DNA of 64,000 bases from Serpens sp964410065 (GTDB lineage: Bacteria; Pseudomonadota; Gammaproteobacteria; Pseudomonadales; Pseudomonadaceae): NCBI GenBank assembly GCA_964410065.1, contig CAYPFO010000009.1, positions 20,590 through 84,589 on the forward strand. Direction: 5' to 3'. The position numbers and the translations under genes are program-made. The notes under the pieces were generated by a model, which saw only the letters and a program-made list of their open reading frames with translations, did no database searches and was not told the origin of the DNA. Of the stretch, positions 15,445-24,021 are shown piece after piece; the first letter of the stretch is position 1; the number at the start of each line of letters is the position of its first letter.

Positions 15445-15524
15445 CTTCGGCGCGAGGGCGAGCCTCCTACAGAGGACCTGCGTCGAGCACGGTCTTCTGT
15501 AGGGGCTGCGGCCTCGCAGCGAAG
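15445..15524. repeat. REP doublet (REPIN-like) in inverted orientation
   Basis: Two related 28-bp units face each other. One lies on the minus strand at 15445-15472 (starting CTGTAGGAGGCTCGCC) and one on the plus strand at 15497-15524 (starting CTGTAGGGGCTGCGGC). Both end in CGAAG and are separated by 24 bp. This matches the layout of Pseudomonas REP doublets mobilised by RAYT transposases. It lies between the convergent EamA and DTW genes. Confidence 0.75.
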
Positions 15525-15548
15525 AGGCATGGCCGGAAGAAGACTTGT

Positions 15549-16256
15549 CTACAAGAACGCCTGCATACCGCGATGCGACTCATTATTCACATCCAGCACA
15601 CGCTTGTGCTTGGCCGCCAGGTAATGCTCGGTGAACAGGTCGAAATAGCCATCCAGCGCAGTGGCCGCGACAGCGTCACCGGCCAGCTCCAGGCATAACG
15701 CAGCGACTTCAGCGGTGCACAGGTGTTCGGTACGGGTGGAGCGGCGCAGTTGGTAGCGTGACAGCTGTTCCGGTTGCAGGCTGAGCACCGGCAAGCCATC
15801 CAGATACGGACTTTTGCGGAACATCTTGCGCGCCTCGGTCCAGGTGGCGTCCAGCAGGATGAACAGCGGGCGCTTGCCAGGTTGCGCCGTTACCTGCTGC
15901 ACCACTCGCTCAGGCGCGGCGTATTCGCCCGGGAAAACCACATAGGGCTGCCACAGGGGATCTGCCAACAACGCCAGCAAACGCTCATCAACGCCGGTGC
16001 GCGACCAGCCGAAGGCGTGGGTATCGGGCACCACATCGGCGATCAGCCAGCCGGTATTGCTGGGTTTTAGCGCCTCGATGTCATGCATCAGCAGGCACAT
16101 GCCGGATTCGGCTGTCACGGTCGGCCGCCAGGCGCACAGGCAGTAGCTGGGAACGACCCGACACGCAGGGCAACGTTCGGCGCGCGAACCACGGGCAATG
16201 AAAGGCTTGAGGCTACGCGCCAGGCGCTCGGCGCGCAGTCGGGCTACTGCATGCAT
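15549..16256 (-). CDS. DTW-domain protein, tRNA-uridine aminocarboxypropyltransferase
   Basis: A 235-residue DTW-family protein. The N-terminal cysteine cluster (C29, C32, C39, C41 in RCPACRVVPSYCLC) should bind zinc. The catalytic-region motif DATW is at residues 136-139, followed by TEARKM. The length fits E. coli YfiP/TapT, which transfers the 3-amino-3-carboxypropyl group of SAM to uridine 47 of tRNA (acp3U). Whether this copy is TapT or a paralogue cannot be told from sequence alone. Confidence 0.87.
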   Translation of the reverse strand: MHAVARLRAERLARSLKPFIARGSRAERCPACRVVPSYCLCAWRPTVTAESGMCLLMHDIEALKPSNTGWLIADVVPDTHAFGWSRTGVDERLLALLADPLWQPYVVFPGEYAAPERVVQQVTAQPGKRPLFILLDATWTEARKMFRKSPYLDGLPVLSLQPEQLSRYQLRRSTRTEHLCTAEVAALCLELAGDAVAATALDGYFDLFTEHYLAAKHKRVLDVNNESHRGMQAFL

Positions 16257-16364
16257 GGGTAGGTCAGTGATAACGGAAGGGTAGCCAGTTTAACAGAAGC
16301 GGGCTTCACGCCTCGAACACCCTCGTCAGCGGCAGGTCAAAGCAGTTTTAGAGGGAACACTCCG

Positions 16365-16757
16365 ATGTCACGCTTACTTGCCATGCTGTTGTGCTTAGCC
16401 ATGCCTTGGGCGCAGGCAGAATCCTTGAAGGGCGAACAATTGACTCGGGACCTGCAACGCATCGCCCGGGAAAGTAGTGTCGGCACCCCACGGGCCATCA
16501 ATGCCAACCTGCTTGATCGTGGATTTAGCGTGGAAGGCCACGAACTGGTCAACCACCTTGGCGTGCAACCGCGCCACGCTGAAGAAATGCGCCGCAACCC
16601 CGACGCGGTACGCGAGCAGCTAGCGCAAAGCGTGTGCAACAACGCGGGGTTCAAGCGGCTGCTGGATCAGGGCGCGACCCTGCGTTATCAATTCACCGAA
16701 TACCCCAACGGCGAGCCGGTTAGCATCCAACGTTTTCAGGCGACAGACTGCCCCTGA
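16365..16757 (+). CDS. Secreted QSregVF-like protein (PA3611 type)
   Basis: A 130-residue protein with a signal peptide (about residues 1-18, ending AQAES), then a helical domain with KGEQLTRDLQRIARESSVG, GHELVNHLGVQPRHAEEMR and two cysteines (SVCNNAGF, ATDCP) likely to form a disulfide. The pattern matches the family described as putative quorum-sensing-regulated virulence factor (PA3611). The biochemical function is unknown, and quorum control here is not visible in the sequence. Confidence 0.7.
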   Translation: MSRLLAMLLCLAMPWAQAESLKGEQLTRDLQRIARESSVGTPRAINANLLDRGFSVEGHELVNHLGVQPRHAEEMRRNPDAVREQLAQSVCNNAGFKRLLDQGATLRYQFTEYPNGEPVSIQRFQATDCP

Positions 16758-16790
16758 GCGCCGCCGACTAAAGCTGCGCTTCCCATAAAA

Positions 16791-16826
16791 AATGCCGCGG
16801 CCCAGCAAGGGGCTGCGGCGCTTTTT
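16791..16826. terminator. Bidirectional terminator
   Basis: GCCGCGGCCC (16794-16803) pairs with GGGGCTGCGGC (16809-16819), with loop AGCAA, followed by a T-run on the plus strand and preceded by an A-run. It separates the convergent secreted-protein gene and the phosphoketolase gene. Confidence 0.8.
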
Positions 16827-16846
16827 AGATCAGCGCACCGCGCGTT

Positions 16847-19249
16847 TCAACGCAACACGTGCGGATCGCCTTTGCCCGCCACGGCGGCTGCCTCTTCGAG
16901 CGTCAGTAGCGCGGTGCGCGGTACGTTCATGATGCGAGCACAGGCTGCCAGCACGTTGGCCCAGGTGGAGCGGTTGGCAAACAGCATGCCCTTTTCATCG
17001 AAGGTGCCGCCACGGTTGCGGTAGCCGAGCACCCCGCTCAGCCGCGCATCCGGCAGGATCGGCCAGAGTACGCCGCGCGCAACTTCCGGGCGCATGTGGG
17101 TGAGCATCACGCGCCGCTCATAACTGTCGGGGAACAGCCGCCTCACCGTGGCTTCATCGGCCACCGCCCCCAATTCCCACTCGTCACGCGGTGCGCGGAA
17201 GCGGCCCGGCTCCTGCAGATACACCAGCCGGTATCCATAGCCGGCCTCCTTGAGACGCTGGCAGGCGCGACGCATTTCATCCAGTTGATAACTGCCGGTA
17301 GCAATCAACAACAGCGGATCGGCACCGACGGCCTCATCGACCACCACGGCGCCATCGCGCGCCAGGTATTCGGCCTGGGTCTGATCGAAGTACGCCGGGC
17401 GCTCGCGCTTGGGAATGACCATGCAGGCCAACTGGCCACGCGCCTGATAGATCGAGGGCAACAGCGCCAGCACGCTGTTGTGATCGGCGGGGAACACTAC
17501 CCGCACCATATCGCTCATTTCACCCAGCAAGGCTTCGCAGAATGTGGTGTCTTGATGGGACTGCTGGTTCTTGCCGTTCTCCCAGGTGTGCGACGTGGCC
17601 ACCACGGGAAAGCCCAGCCAGCCGGCCGGCCGGCCGACTTCTTTTTGCTGGCGGGCATAGATGATCGTCTGGCGCACCGCGCCGAGCATCTTCACGCAGA
17701 AGGCCTCATAGCTGGCCACCAGGTTCAAACCGCCCTGGTTGGCCAGGCAGGCCGAGACCACGGCCTCCTCGTTGAGTGCGGTGATGATTTTGCCATCTAC
17801 CGCTTCCAGATCGTTTTCCGGTTCGCTGACCCGGTGCTTCAGTGCTTCAAGCACTCCGCCCAGGCGATTGCTGGCCAGCTCATCGGGATTGCCGACGCGG
17901 GCGCGCAACTCGGGGTTGGCAGCGGTGAGCTCCACGAAGAAACGATCCAGTGCAGCCATGGGTGAGCAGGCGTCCGCTCGATACTGCAGCGCTGGCACCT
18001 TCGGCGCAGTCGGATGACGCAGCGCCAGCGCATGGTCACGCTCCAGCGGGCGCTCGCCCCGCGTGCTGAACAGCGTGCGTACGGCAGCCAATTCATCCGG
18101 CGCAACCCACAGGGGCGCGGCATGCGTATTGAACAACGCACGGGCCTGGTCATCGCAGGATGGATTTCCGGGTAACGGCAGGTTGTGCGCGGCGTTGCTG
18201 TCGTCGCCGTAAAAGCCAAATCCCTTGGTAGTCTCGGCAATGGCATAGGGAATCGGCAACGGATAGTGCAGGATGCCGCGGTTCTTCTCGTCCACGCGGC
18301 GAGCCAGGCGCTGCTCCATTTCCCACAGGGTGGTGACGAACGCGGCCGGATCGCGGCCGTCGAAACGAATCGGATCGAAGCCACAGTGACGCAGGTGTTC
18401 GGCGAAGCCCTTGATACCTTCGAGGGTGCCCAGCTCGGTGCGCTGTTCAATGCGCCGACCGTTGGCGATCATTACCGGCAACGCAATGCCGCAGTCCTCA
18501 GCGCGCCACCAGCGGGGAATCCAGTCGCTGCCTCGCTGCTCTTCAGCGGCGCCGTCAGAGAGGAAGGCCACCAGGGTTTCGCCTGGTAGCGGAATATGGG
18601 CATATTGCAGTTCGGCAAACCCCAGGTAGCCACCCTCGGCAATGCCCCCGGCGGTATGCGGATTGACATGGCTACCCAACGGCACGCCAGCCGTGCCATC
18701 CGGCGCCTGGGCGTAACTGTAGAAATCACCCACCAGATGACTCAATCCCTGCTCGTCGAAGCGATAACGCGCCGCCTGTTCAGGATGCTGGTTGGCCGTC
18801 AGCACGTTGAGCGCCTCAATCGCCGCCACGCAATGCCCCTGGCCCATCAGCCAGCCACGGGTCGTGCCGGTCAGGGCATTCAGCGCCAGGTAACCGGCAT
18901 ACCCAGGCACCATATTCAGCGCTCCACCTGTATGACCTTCTGGCTGAGTCTTGAAATCTTCCGCCTGCAACGGTGCCCCATCCAGACGCACGCGACGCGC
19001 GTACGTCATGTGCACCACCAGCCACAGACCTGCGGCAGTCAGCCGGTCGAGCCCTTGCAGGAGGCGATAGACGCTGGCCAGATTCGGCTGGAGTCCCGCC
19101 TGCACCAGCTGATGTGCCATGCGAAATACCGCCGCGCGGGTTTCGTCAGTATGCTGAAGGGGACCGTATCCTTCGCTCCAACGGGCGAATTCTGGCTCGC
19201 GCTGAGCGTGCTCGGTCAGCTCGGCAAGACTCGGCAGGATTTGGTGCAT
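16847..19249 (-). CDS. Phosphoketolase-family enzyme (D-xylulose-5-P/D-fructose-6-P phosphoketolase-like)
   Basis: An 800-residue thiamine-diphosphate enzyme of the XFP family. Recognisable regions are GHTGGALNMVPGYAGY and GQGHCVAAIEALN in the N-terminal domain, LSDGAAEEQRGSDWIP for ThDP/Mg binding, SYEAFCVKMLGAVRQ in the middle domain, and SHTWENGKNQQSHQDTTF, equivalent to the SHQD signature. The expected reaction is phosphorolytic cleavage of xylulose-5-P to acetyl-P and glyceraldehyde-3-P. The sequence is clearly diverged from lactobacillal enzymes, and homologues are sometimes labelled xylulose-5-phosphate 3-epimerase, so substrate is uncertain. It is divergent from the beta-CASP gene across an Anr-like box. 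Confidence 0.85.
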   Translation of the reverse strand: MHQILPSLAELTEHAQREPEFARWSEGYGPLQHTDETRAAVFRMAHQLVQAGLQPNLASVYRLLQGLDRLTAAGLWLVVHMTYARRVRLDGAPLQAEDFKTQPEGHTGGALNMVPGYAGYLALNALTGTTRGWLMGQGHCVAAIEALNVLTANQHPEQAARYRFDEQGLSHLVGDFYSYAQAPDGTAGVPLGSHVNPHTAGGIAEGGYLGFAELQYAHIPLPGETLVAFLSDGAAEEQRGSDWIPRWWRAEDCGIALPVMIANGRRIEQRTELGTLEGIKGFAEHLRHCGFDPIRFDGRDPAAFVTTLWEMEQRLARRVDEKNRGILHYPLPIPYAIAETTKGFGFYGDDSNAAHNLPLPGNPSCDDQARALFNTHAAPLWVAPDELAAVRTLFSTRGERPLERDHALALRHPTAPKVPALQYRADACSPMAALDRFFVELTAANPELRARVGNPDELASNRLGGVLEALKHRVSEPENDLEAVDGKIITALNEEAVVSACLANQGGLNLVASYEAFCVKMLGAVRQTIIYARQQKEVGRPAGWLGFPVVATSHTWENGKNQQSHQDTTFCEALLGEMSDMVRVVFPADHNSVLALLPSIYQARGQLACMVIPKRERPAYFDQTQAEYLARDGAVVVDEAVGADPLLLIATGSYQLDEMRRACQRLKEAGYGYRLVYLQEPGRFRAPRDEWELGAVADEATVRRLFPDSYERRVMLTHMRPEVARGVLWPILPDARLSGVLGYRNRGGTFDEKGMLFANRSTWANVLAACARIMNVPRTALLTLEEAAAVAGKGDPHVLR

Positions 19250-19282
19250 GGTGCGAACTCCGTTACGGCAAGTGTTTCGGCC

Positions 19283-19324
19283 AGTCTAAGCAGACAGCCG
19301 GCCAAGGGATCTGATATGTATCAA
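19283..19324 (-). promoter_or_regulatory. Anr/FNR-like box and -10 upstream of the phosphoketolase gene
   Basis: CTGATATGTATCAA (19311-19324) differs at one position from the Anr/FNR consensus TTGAT-N4-ATCAA. On the minus strand a TAGACT -10 hexamer lies at 19288-19283, putting the box centre about 40-41 bp upstream of the predicted start, the class II position for FNR-type activators. The box is also 58 bp upstream of the divergent beta-CASP start codon. This suggests low-oxygen induction of one or both genes. Confidence 0.6.
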
Positions 19325-19382
19325 GACAACCTGACGCTGATCGGCACAGACTGTTCTCAATCACAGGACTGGATTACAGACT

Positions 19383-20786
19383 ATGGCTTTACTCAGCTTC
19401 CTCGGTGCCATTCAGCAAGTCACCGGCTCCTGCTACCTGATCGAAACCCATGACGGCGTCAAGGTGCTGCTTGATTGCGGGATGCATCAGGGCCGTCGAG
19501 AAGAGGAAAATCTTAATCGACAACCCTTCGCCTTTGACCCCGACAGCATAGACGCCGTAGTGGTGTCCCATGCGCACATCGACCACAGCGGTCTGCTGCC
19601 GCGCCTGGTCAGCGTCGGTTACCGCGGCCCGATCTACGCCACCGAAGCCAGCTGTGCGCTGATGGGCCTGATGCTGCAGGATGCCGCCCACCTTCAGGAA
19701 AAAGATGCCGAGTGGGAGAATCGCTGGCGTGCACGGCGCGGAAAACCGCTGATCAAGCCTCTGTATACCCGCGAAGATGCCGAACTGGCGGTGAGCCAGT
19801 TCAAGCCCGTTGAGTACAACCAGCCGGTCGAAGTCGCTCAGGGCGTGCACACGACCCTGCATGACGCCGGGCATATTCTGGGTTCGGCCATCGTCCAGCT
19901 GGATGTGCATGACCATGGACGCACCCGTCGCCTGGTATTTTCCGGCGACCTGGGCAACGACTGCTCACCGCTGATGCGCAACCCCAGCGTGCTCGAAGAG
20001 GCCGACGTGCTGCTGCTCGAATCCACCTACGGCGACCGTGATCACCGCTGCGCCGCAGACACCCTGGAGGAATTCGCGCAGATCCTGGAAGCCGCTCAGC
20101 GTGACGGCGGCAACGTACTGATCCCTTCTTTTGCCGTGGGCCGAGCCCAGGACCTGATCTACTACCTCGGGCGCTTTTACCACGAAGGGCGACTACCCCA
20201 GCAGGTGGTCTTCCTCGACAGCCCGATGGCCATCCGTGCCACGGAAATCTATACCCGCTACCTGGAGCAGCTTGACCCGGTCGAACGCCAGCGCCAGAGC
20301 GAGCGCGGCATCCACAAGTTGACCGACCTGCTGCCGATCTTGCGCACCACGCCGAGCGCCGAAGAGTCCATGGCGATCAACCGCATCACCAATGGCGCGA
20401 TCATCATCGCCGGCAGCGGCATGTGTACTGGCGGGCGCATTCTTCATCACTTCAAGCACAACCTCTGGCGCCCGGAATGCCACGTGGTCATCCCCGGTTT
20501 CCAGAGTCAGGGCACCCTGGGTCGCGCCATCGTCGACGGTGCGTCAAGCGTGCGACTGTTCCATCAACAGATTGCCGTAAAGGCCCAAATACATACACTG
20601 GGAGGGTTTTCCGCCCACGCAGGCCAGTCACAATTGCTCGACTGGGCGGCCAATTTCAAATCCCGACCCGAGCTTTACCTGGTCCATGGCGAGCGGGAAA
20701 AGATGCTGGCTCTGCAGACCGCGCTGCGTGCTCGACTGAACTGGGAAGCCATTATTCCTGAGGCAGGCGCTCGCATTGCGTTATAA
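19383..20786 (+). CDS. MBL-fold beta-CASP RNA-processing hydrolase
   Basis: A 467-residue metallo-beta-lactamase-fold protein with beta-CASP and RNA-metabolising C-terminal domains. The zinc motif HAHIDH is at residues 63-68. Further hallmarks are HDAGHILGSAIV, FSGDLGND, SFAVGRAQDL, SGMCTGGRILHH, GFSAHAGQSQLL and LVHGE. The family includes CPSF73-like nucleases, predicting endo- or exoribonuclease activity. It is divergently paired with the phosphoketolase gene, and both may respond to Anr. The LOG gene follows 41 bp downstream. Confidence 0.9.
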   Translation: MALLSFLGAIQQVTGSCYLIETHDGVKVLLDCGMHQGRREEENLNRQPFAFDPDSIDAVVVSHAHIDHSGLLPRLVSVGYRGPIYATEASCALMGLMLQDAAHLQEKDAEWENRWRARRGKPLIKPLYTREDAELAVSQFKPVEYNQPVEVAQGVHTTLHDAGHILGSAIVQLDVHDHGRTRRLVFSGDLGNDCSPLMRNPSVLEEADVLLLESTYGDRDHRCAADTLEEFAQILEAAQRDGGNVLIPSFAVGRAQDLIYYLGRFYHEGRLPQQVVFLDSPMAIRATEIYTRYLEQLDPVERQRQSERGIHKLTDLLPILRTTPSAEESMAINRITNGAIIIAGSGMCTGGRILHHFKHNLWRPECHVVIPGFQSQGTLGRAIVDGASSVRLFHQQIAVKAQIHTLGGFSAHAGQSQLLDWAANFKSRPELYLVHGEREKMLALQTALRARLNWEAIIPEAGARIAL

Positions 20787-20827
20787 CCAAGCATGGCAAG
20801 TTAAAAACGAATACCCGGAGACGCTGC

Positions 20828-21901
20828 ATGCCTTTTGAATCGGACGATTATCTGTCCCGTCACTTCCAGACCAGCGGTATCGATCTGGCCGCTAAGGTCG
20901 ATGAGATCGCTCGTCTCGTAGTGCCTGAGTCCAGCCCCAACCAGCCGCTGTATCAGGAAATGCTCACCACCGTAATCCGCATGGCACAAGCCGACCGCAA
21001 TCGCTGGGACGCCAAGATCATGCTGCAGACCTTGCGCGAAATGGAGCGCGCCTTCAGCACCCTGGAAAAATTCAAGCGTCGACGCAAGGTGACAGTCTTC
21101 GGTTCGGCGCGTACGCCAATCGATCACCCGCTGTATAAATTGTCCGTCGAACTGGGCGCGACCTTGGCCCGCTACGACCTGATGGTCATCACTGGCGCTG
21201 GCGGCGGCATCATGGCCGCCGCCCATGAAGGTGCAGGACAGGAAAACAGCCTGGGTTTCAACATCACCCTGCCCTTTGAACAGCATGCCAACCCCACCGT
21301 GGAAGGCACGGATCATCTGCTGCCGTTCCATTTCTTCTTCATTCGCAAGCTGTTCTTCGTCAAGGAAGCCGACGCCCTGGTGCTCTGCCCCGGCGGTTTC
21401 GGCACACTGGATGAAGCCCTGGAAGTGCTGACCCTGATCCAGACCGGCAAAAGCCCGCTGGTGCCGGTGGTTCTCCTTGACGAGCCCGGCGGTAGCTATT
21501 GGCAAGACGCGTTGCACTTCATGCACAAACAGCTAGTGGAACACCGCTACATTCTGCCCAGCGACATGCACCTGATGCGCATTGTTTACAGCGCCGAGGA
21601 AGCCGCTGCGGAAATTGCCCAGTTCTACCGAAATTTCCACTCCAGCCGCTGGATGAAGGAATATTTCATCGTTCGCCTCAACCATGCCCTCAGCGAGCCT
21701 GCCCTGGCCACCTTGCACAGCGACTTCGCCGACCTGTGCCTGAGTGGCGGTTTTGAGCAGCAACCAGGTTGCGGTACGGAGCAGGATGACCCCGAGCTCA
21801 GCCACCTGCCGCGCCTGACCTTCATCTTCAACGGCCGCGATCATGGCCGCCTGCGCGAGATGTTCGACTTCATCAATCTGCCGAAAAACTGGGCTAAGTA
21901 A
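20828..21901 (+). CDS. LOG-family protein (TIGR00730-type)
   Basis: A 357-residue protein with a Rossmann-like LOG core. VFGSAR is near residue 90, GAGGGIMAAAHEGA near 123-136, and the nucleotide-binding signature PGGFGTLDE is at 188-196. LOG proteins cleave nucleoside monophosphates to base and ribose-5-P. Plant and some bacterial members release cytokinins. The extra N- and C-terminal helical regions resemble the longer PpnN-like type rather than the ~190-residue form. GGAGA lies just upstream of the ATG. Confidence 0.87.
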   Translation: MPFESDDYLSRHFQTSGIDLAAKVDEIARLVVPESSPNQPLYQEMLTTVIRMAQADRNRWDAKIMLQTLREMERAFSTLEKFKRRRKVTVFGSARTPIDHPLYKLSVELGATLARYDLMVITGAGGGIMAAAHEGAGQENSLGFNITLPFEQHANPTVEGTDHLLPFHFFFIRKLFFVKEADALVLCPGGFGTLDEALEVLTLIQTGKSPLVPVVLLDEPGGSYWQDALHFMHKQLVEHRYILPSDMHLMRIVYSAEEAAAEIAQFYRNFHSSRWMKEYFIVRLNHALSEPALATLHSDFADLCLSGGFEQQPGCGTEQDDPELSHLPRLTFIFNGRDHGRLREMFDFINLPKNWAK

Positions 21902-21916
21902 CGCAGCTGAGGCAAA

Positions 21917-21939
21917 CAACCCCTCGCCAAGAGGGGTTG
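21917..21939. terminator. Hairpin terminator between convergent genes
   Basis: CAACCCCTC / GAGGGGTTG, a 9-bp perfect stem with a short GCCAA loop, 16 bp after the LOG-gene stop and before the alpha/beta-hydrolase stop. The T-tract is weak. Confidence 0.65.
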
Positions 21940-21966
21940 TGACTATCGCGCGTAAAACTCGCCGTC

Positions 21967-22914
21967 CTACGCCATCCGCCCCTGCAGAAACCCCAACGCA
22001 TCGGCGGCGCTGCGCTCGGGTATTTCCTCCATGGGAATATGCCCGACGCCCGCGTAAGTGCGCACCTGGAGACCCGGTACGTCACGCTGCCATAACGGCA
22101 CATGTTCGGGAGAAATCCAGCGATCGCGATCGCCCCACATCAACAGGGTCGGCACACGAAGCTGCGCGACACGCTGTGGCGTCTGGTGCAACTCGCGCTT
22201 GTTGACCCGCATCATCATGCGGAAGATTTCCATCATCGCGCGGCGGTTACCGGGGCGGCGCGACAGGTCGTAATAGCGGTCAATGACCCCAGGCTTGATC
22301 CGTCCACGCTCGCCATACACTTCCTTGACGCCCTGAGCGATCAGCGCGCGCGGCATCCATAACGGCATTGCCCAGGTCGATCCCGGCAACGCGGCCGCCG
22401 CGATCATCCAGGGGATCGTGCGCATCTTGTAGCCCGCCGGGTCGATCAGGATCAGCTTCTCGACCCGTTGTGGGGAAGCGAGGGCAAAGTTCCAGGCGAT
22501 ATAGCCGCCCAGCGAATTGCCGACCAGCGTGGCCTTGTCGATCGTCAGGTAGCCAAGCAATTGCTCCAGCACCTTGATCATCCGCGCTTCGCTATAGTCG
22601 CCCCGCGCCGGCCCGGTAAGGCCAAAACCCGGCACATCGAAGCGCACGATGCGGTAATGGGGCGCGAAAAACGGCACCCAGGCATCCCAGGTGTGCAGCG
22701 AGGCAACCACGCCGTGGATCATCACAATGACCGGTTTGTCGTGATCGCCTTCATCGCGGTAATGCACATTGAAACCATCAAGCTCGACATACCGCGAGCC
22801 ACTGGCGGCACTGCCGTAACGGGCCTTGAGGCTCTCCAGCGGCAGTTCGCCAAACCCCAGACGAGCCAGACCGGAGGCCAACGGTGGATGCATCGAATAC
22901 GTGGAAACGGACAT
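21967..22914 (-). CDS. Alpha/beta-fold hydrolase
   Basis: A 315-residue hydrolase. The oxyanion region MIHGVVASLHTWD is at about residues 65-77, the nucleophile elbow GNSLGGY has Ser134, the acid is in LLMWGDRDRWISPE, and the histidine is in GVGHIPMEE. An extended cap region (AALPGSTWAMPLWMPRALIA) may contact membranes or hydrophobic substrates. The substrate is unknown. Lipase, esterase or epoxide-hydrolase-like activity is possible. It is not clearly in an operon. Confidence 0.85.
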   Translation of the reverse strand: MSVSTYSMHPPLASGLARLGFGELPLESLKARYGSAASGSRYVELDGFNVHYRDEGDHDKPVIVMIHGVVASLHTWDAWVPFFAPHYRIVRFDVPGFGLTGPARGDYSEARMIKVLEQLLGYLTIDKATLVGNSLGGYIAWNFALASPQRVEKLILIDPAGYKMRTIPWMIAAAALPGSTWAMPLWMPRALIAQGVKEVYGERGRIKPGVIDRYYDLSRRPGNRRAMMEIFRMMMRVNKRELHQTPQRVAQLRVPTLLMWGDRDRWISPEHVPLWQRDVPGLQVRTYAGVGHIPMEEIPERSAADALGFLQGRMA

Positions 22915-23084
22915 GTCAAACTCCTCAGCGGGGGAACGCTCAGCATCACAGCACAGCCGCCCAGCCCAAGGTCCCCAACCTAGGTAGAGCCTGCGTCACA
23001 GCCTGAACATCTTGGCTCGCCGCGGGATGACGCTGCGCTTGGGGCTGACTAAGCTGTCGCGAAGCCCATTTATCGGACCTGCCG

Positions 23085-23882
23085 ATGCGCCTCTTTCCTC
23101 GCCTGCTTTCTCTGCTCCTGCTCACGCTGTTCGCCTTGCGCTCCGTCGCGGCGGCCGAGTTGTTTTACCTGGGTCAAAAAATCCCTGACATTCAACGCCC
23201 CTGGAGCAGCAGCGATTACCACCAACTGCTGACTGCCTTGCAAAAGGTCGACGCCAACCAGAGCAATGCGCTGCCCAGGCGCAGCGGCGAGTTCACCGGA
23301 CCGATCTACCAGCGCATGGTCAGTCAGGAAAACTTCCGCCCGCAGCTAAACATTTATGCTCCATTGGAACTGCGTCAGAACGAAGCCCGCGAAACGCTGC
23401 TGCAGCTCAAGGAGCTGATGCGCCTGTATTTCGATTTTTCCGCCACGCGTCAACCCTATGCTGCCGAAGCCTTGGGTCTGATGAGCCATGCGCTAAGTCA
23501 GCAGGCGATCCTGTTTACCTTGACGGTCGAATTCTGGATGACGCTGTCGACTGAGGAGCAACGCAATCCTGTGCGCCTGCAGGGTTTGCACGAAGCCAAG
23601 GACGCCGCCGGCATGCTTTCCACCAGCGCTCTGGATTATCTGCAGCTGGGCAAGCAGTTCGCTCAGGACGACCTGACGCTCTATGCGGCAGAACTCGGCA
23701 AGCTGCTGCCGGAACTATTCGTGCACCTGCCCGCGACAACCCGCGATGAACTGGTAGCGCGTATCGCACAGCTGACCCATGAGCATCCACACGCTGAGGT
23801 CCGCACTAGCCTGGCTGAGCTGCATCCCGTTCTGCTCGCCATTCAGATGGACATGAGCAGACGCAACGCGGCACGCGGCTGA
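23085..23882 (+). CDS. Secreted or periplasmic hypothetical protein
   Basis: A 265-residue protein with a signal peptide (residues 1-24, LLLLTLFALRSVAAA). The mature part is almost entirely helical and lacks cysteines or metal motifs. No family with known function is recognised. It stands alone between a minus-strand hydrolase gene and the MalT-like regulator gene. Confidence 0.72.
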   Translation: MRLFPRLLSLLLLTLFALRSVAAAELFYLGQKIPDIQRPWSSSDYHQLLTALQKVDANQSNALPRRSGEFTGPIYQRMVSQENFRPQLNIYAPLELRQNEARETLLQLKELMRLYFDFSATRQPYAAEALGLMSHALSQQAILFTLTVEFWMTLSTEEQRNPVRLQGLHEAKDAAGMLSTSALDYLQLGKQFAQDDLTLYAAELGKLLPELFVHLPATTRDELVARIAQLTHEHPHAEVRTSLAELHPVLLAIQMDMSRRNAARG

Positions 23883-23953
23883 GCATGAAGGCAGCACTTG
23901 AATATCTCGCTGCGTAGAGTGGCGTTGAGCGCAGCAATGCCCCTCGAGAAAAT

Positions 23954-23980
23954 GGATCATGACCCTTGGTCGCATGATCC
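23954..23980. terminator. Hairpin between convergent genes
   Basis: GGATCATG (23954-23961) and CATGATCC (23973-23980) form a perfect 8-bp inverted repeat with a possible inner ACC/GGT pairing. It lies between the secreted-protein gene and the end of the MalT-like regulator gene. On the minus strand it is followed by ATTTTCT. Confidence 0.5.
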
Positions 23981-24021
23981 GTACTCACATCGCTTAGCGC
24001 TCGGTGCACAGCATTGGCAGC

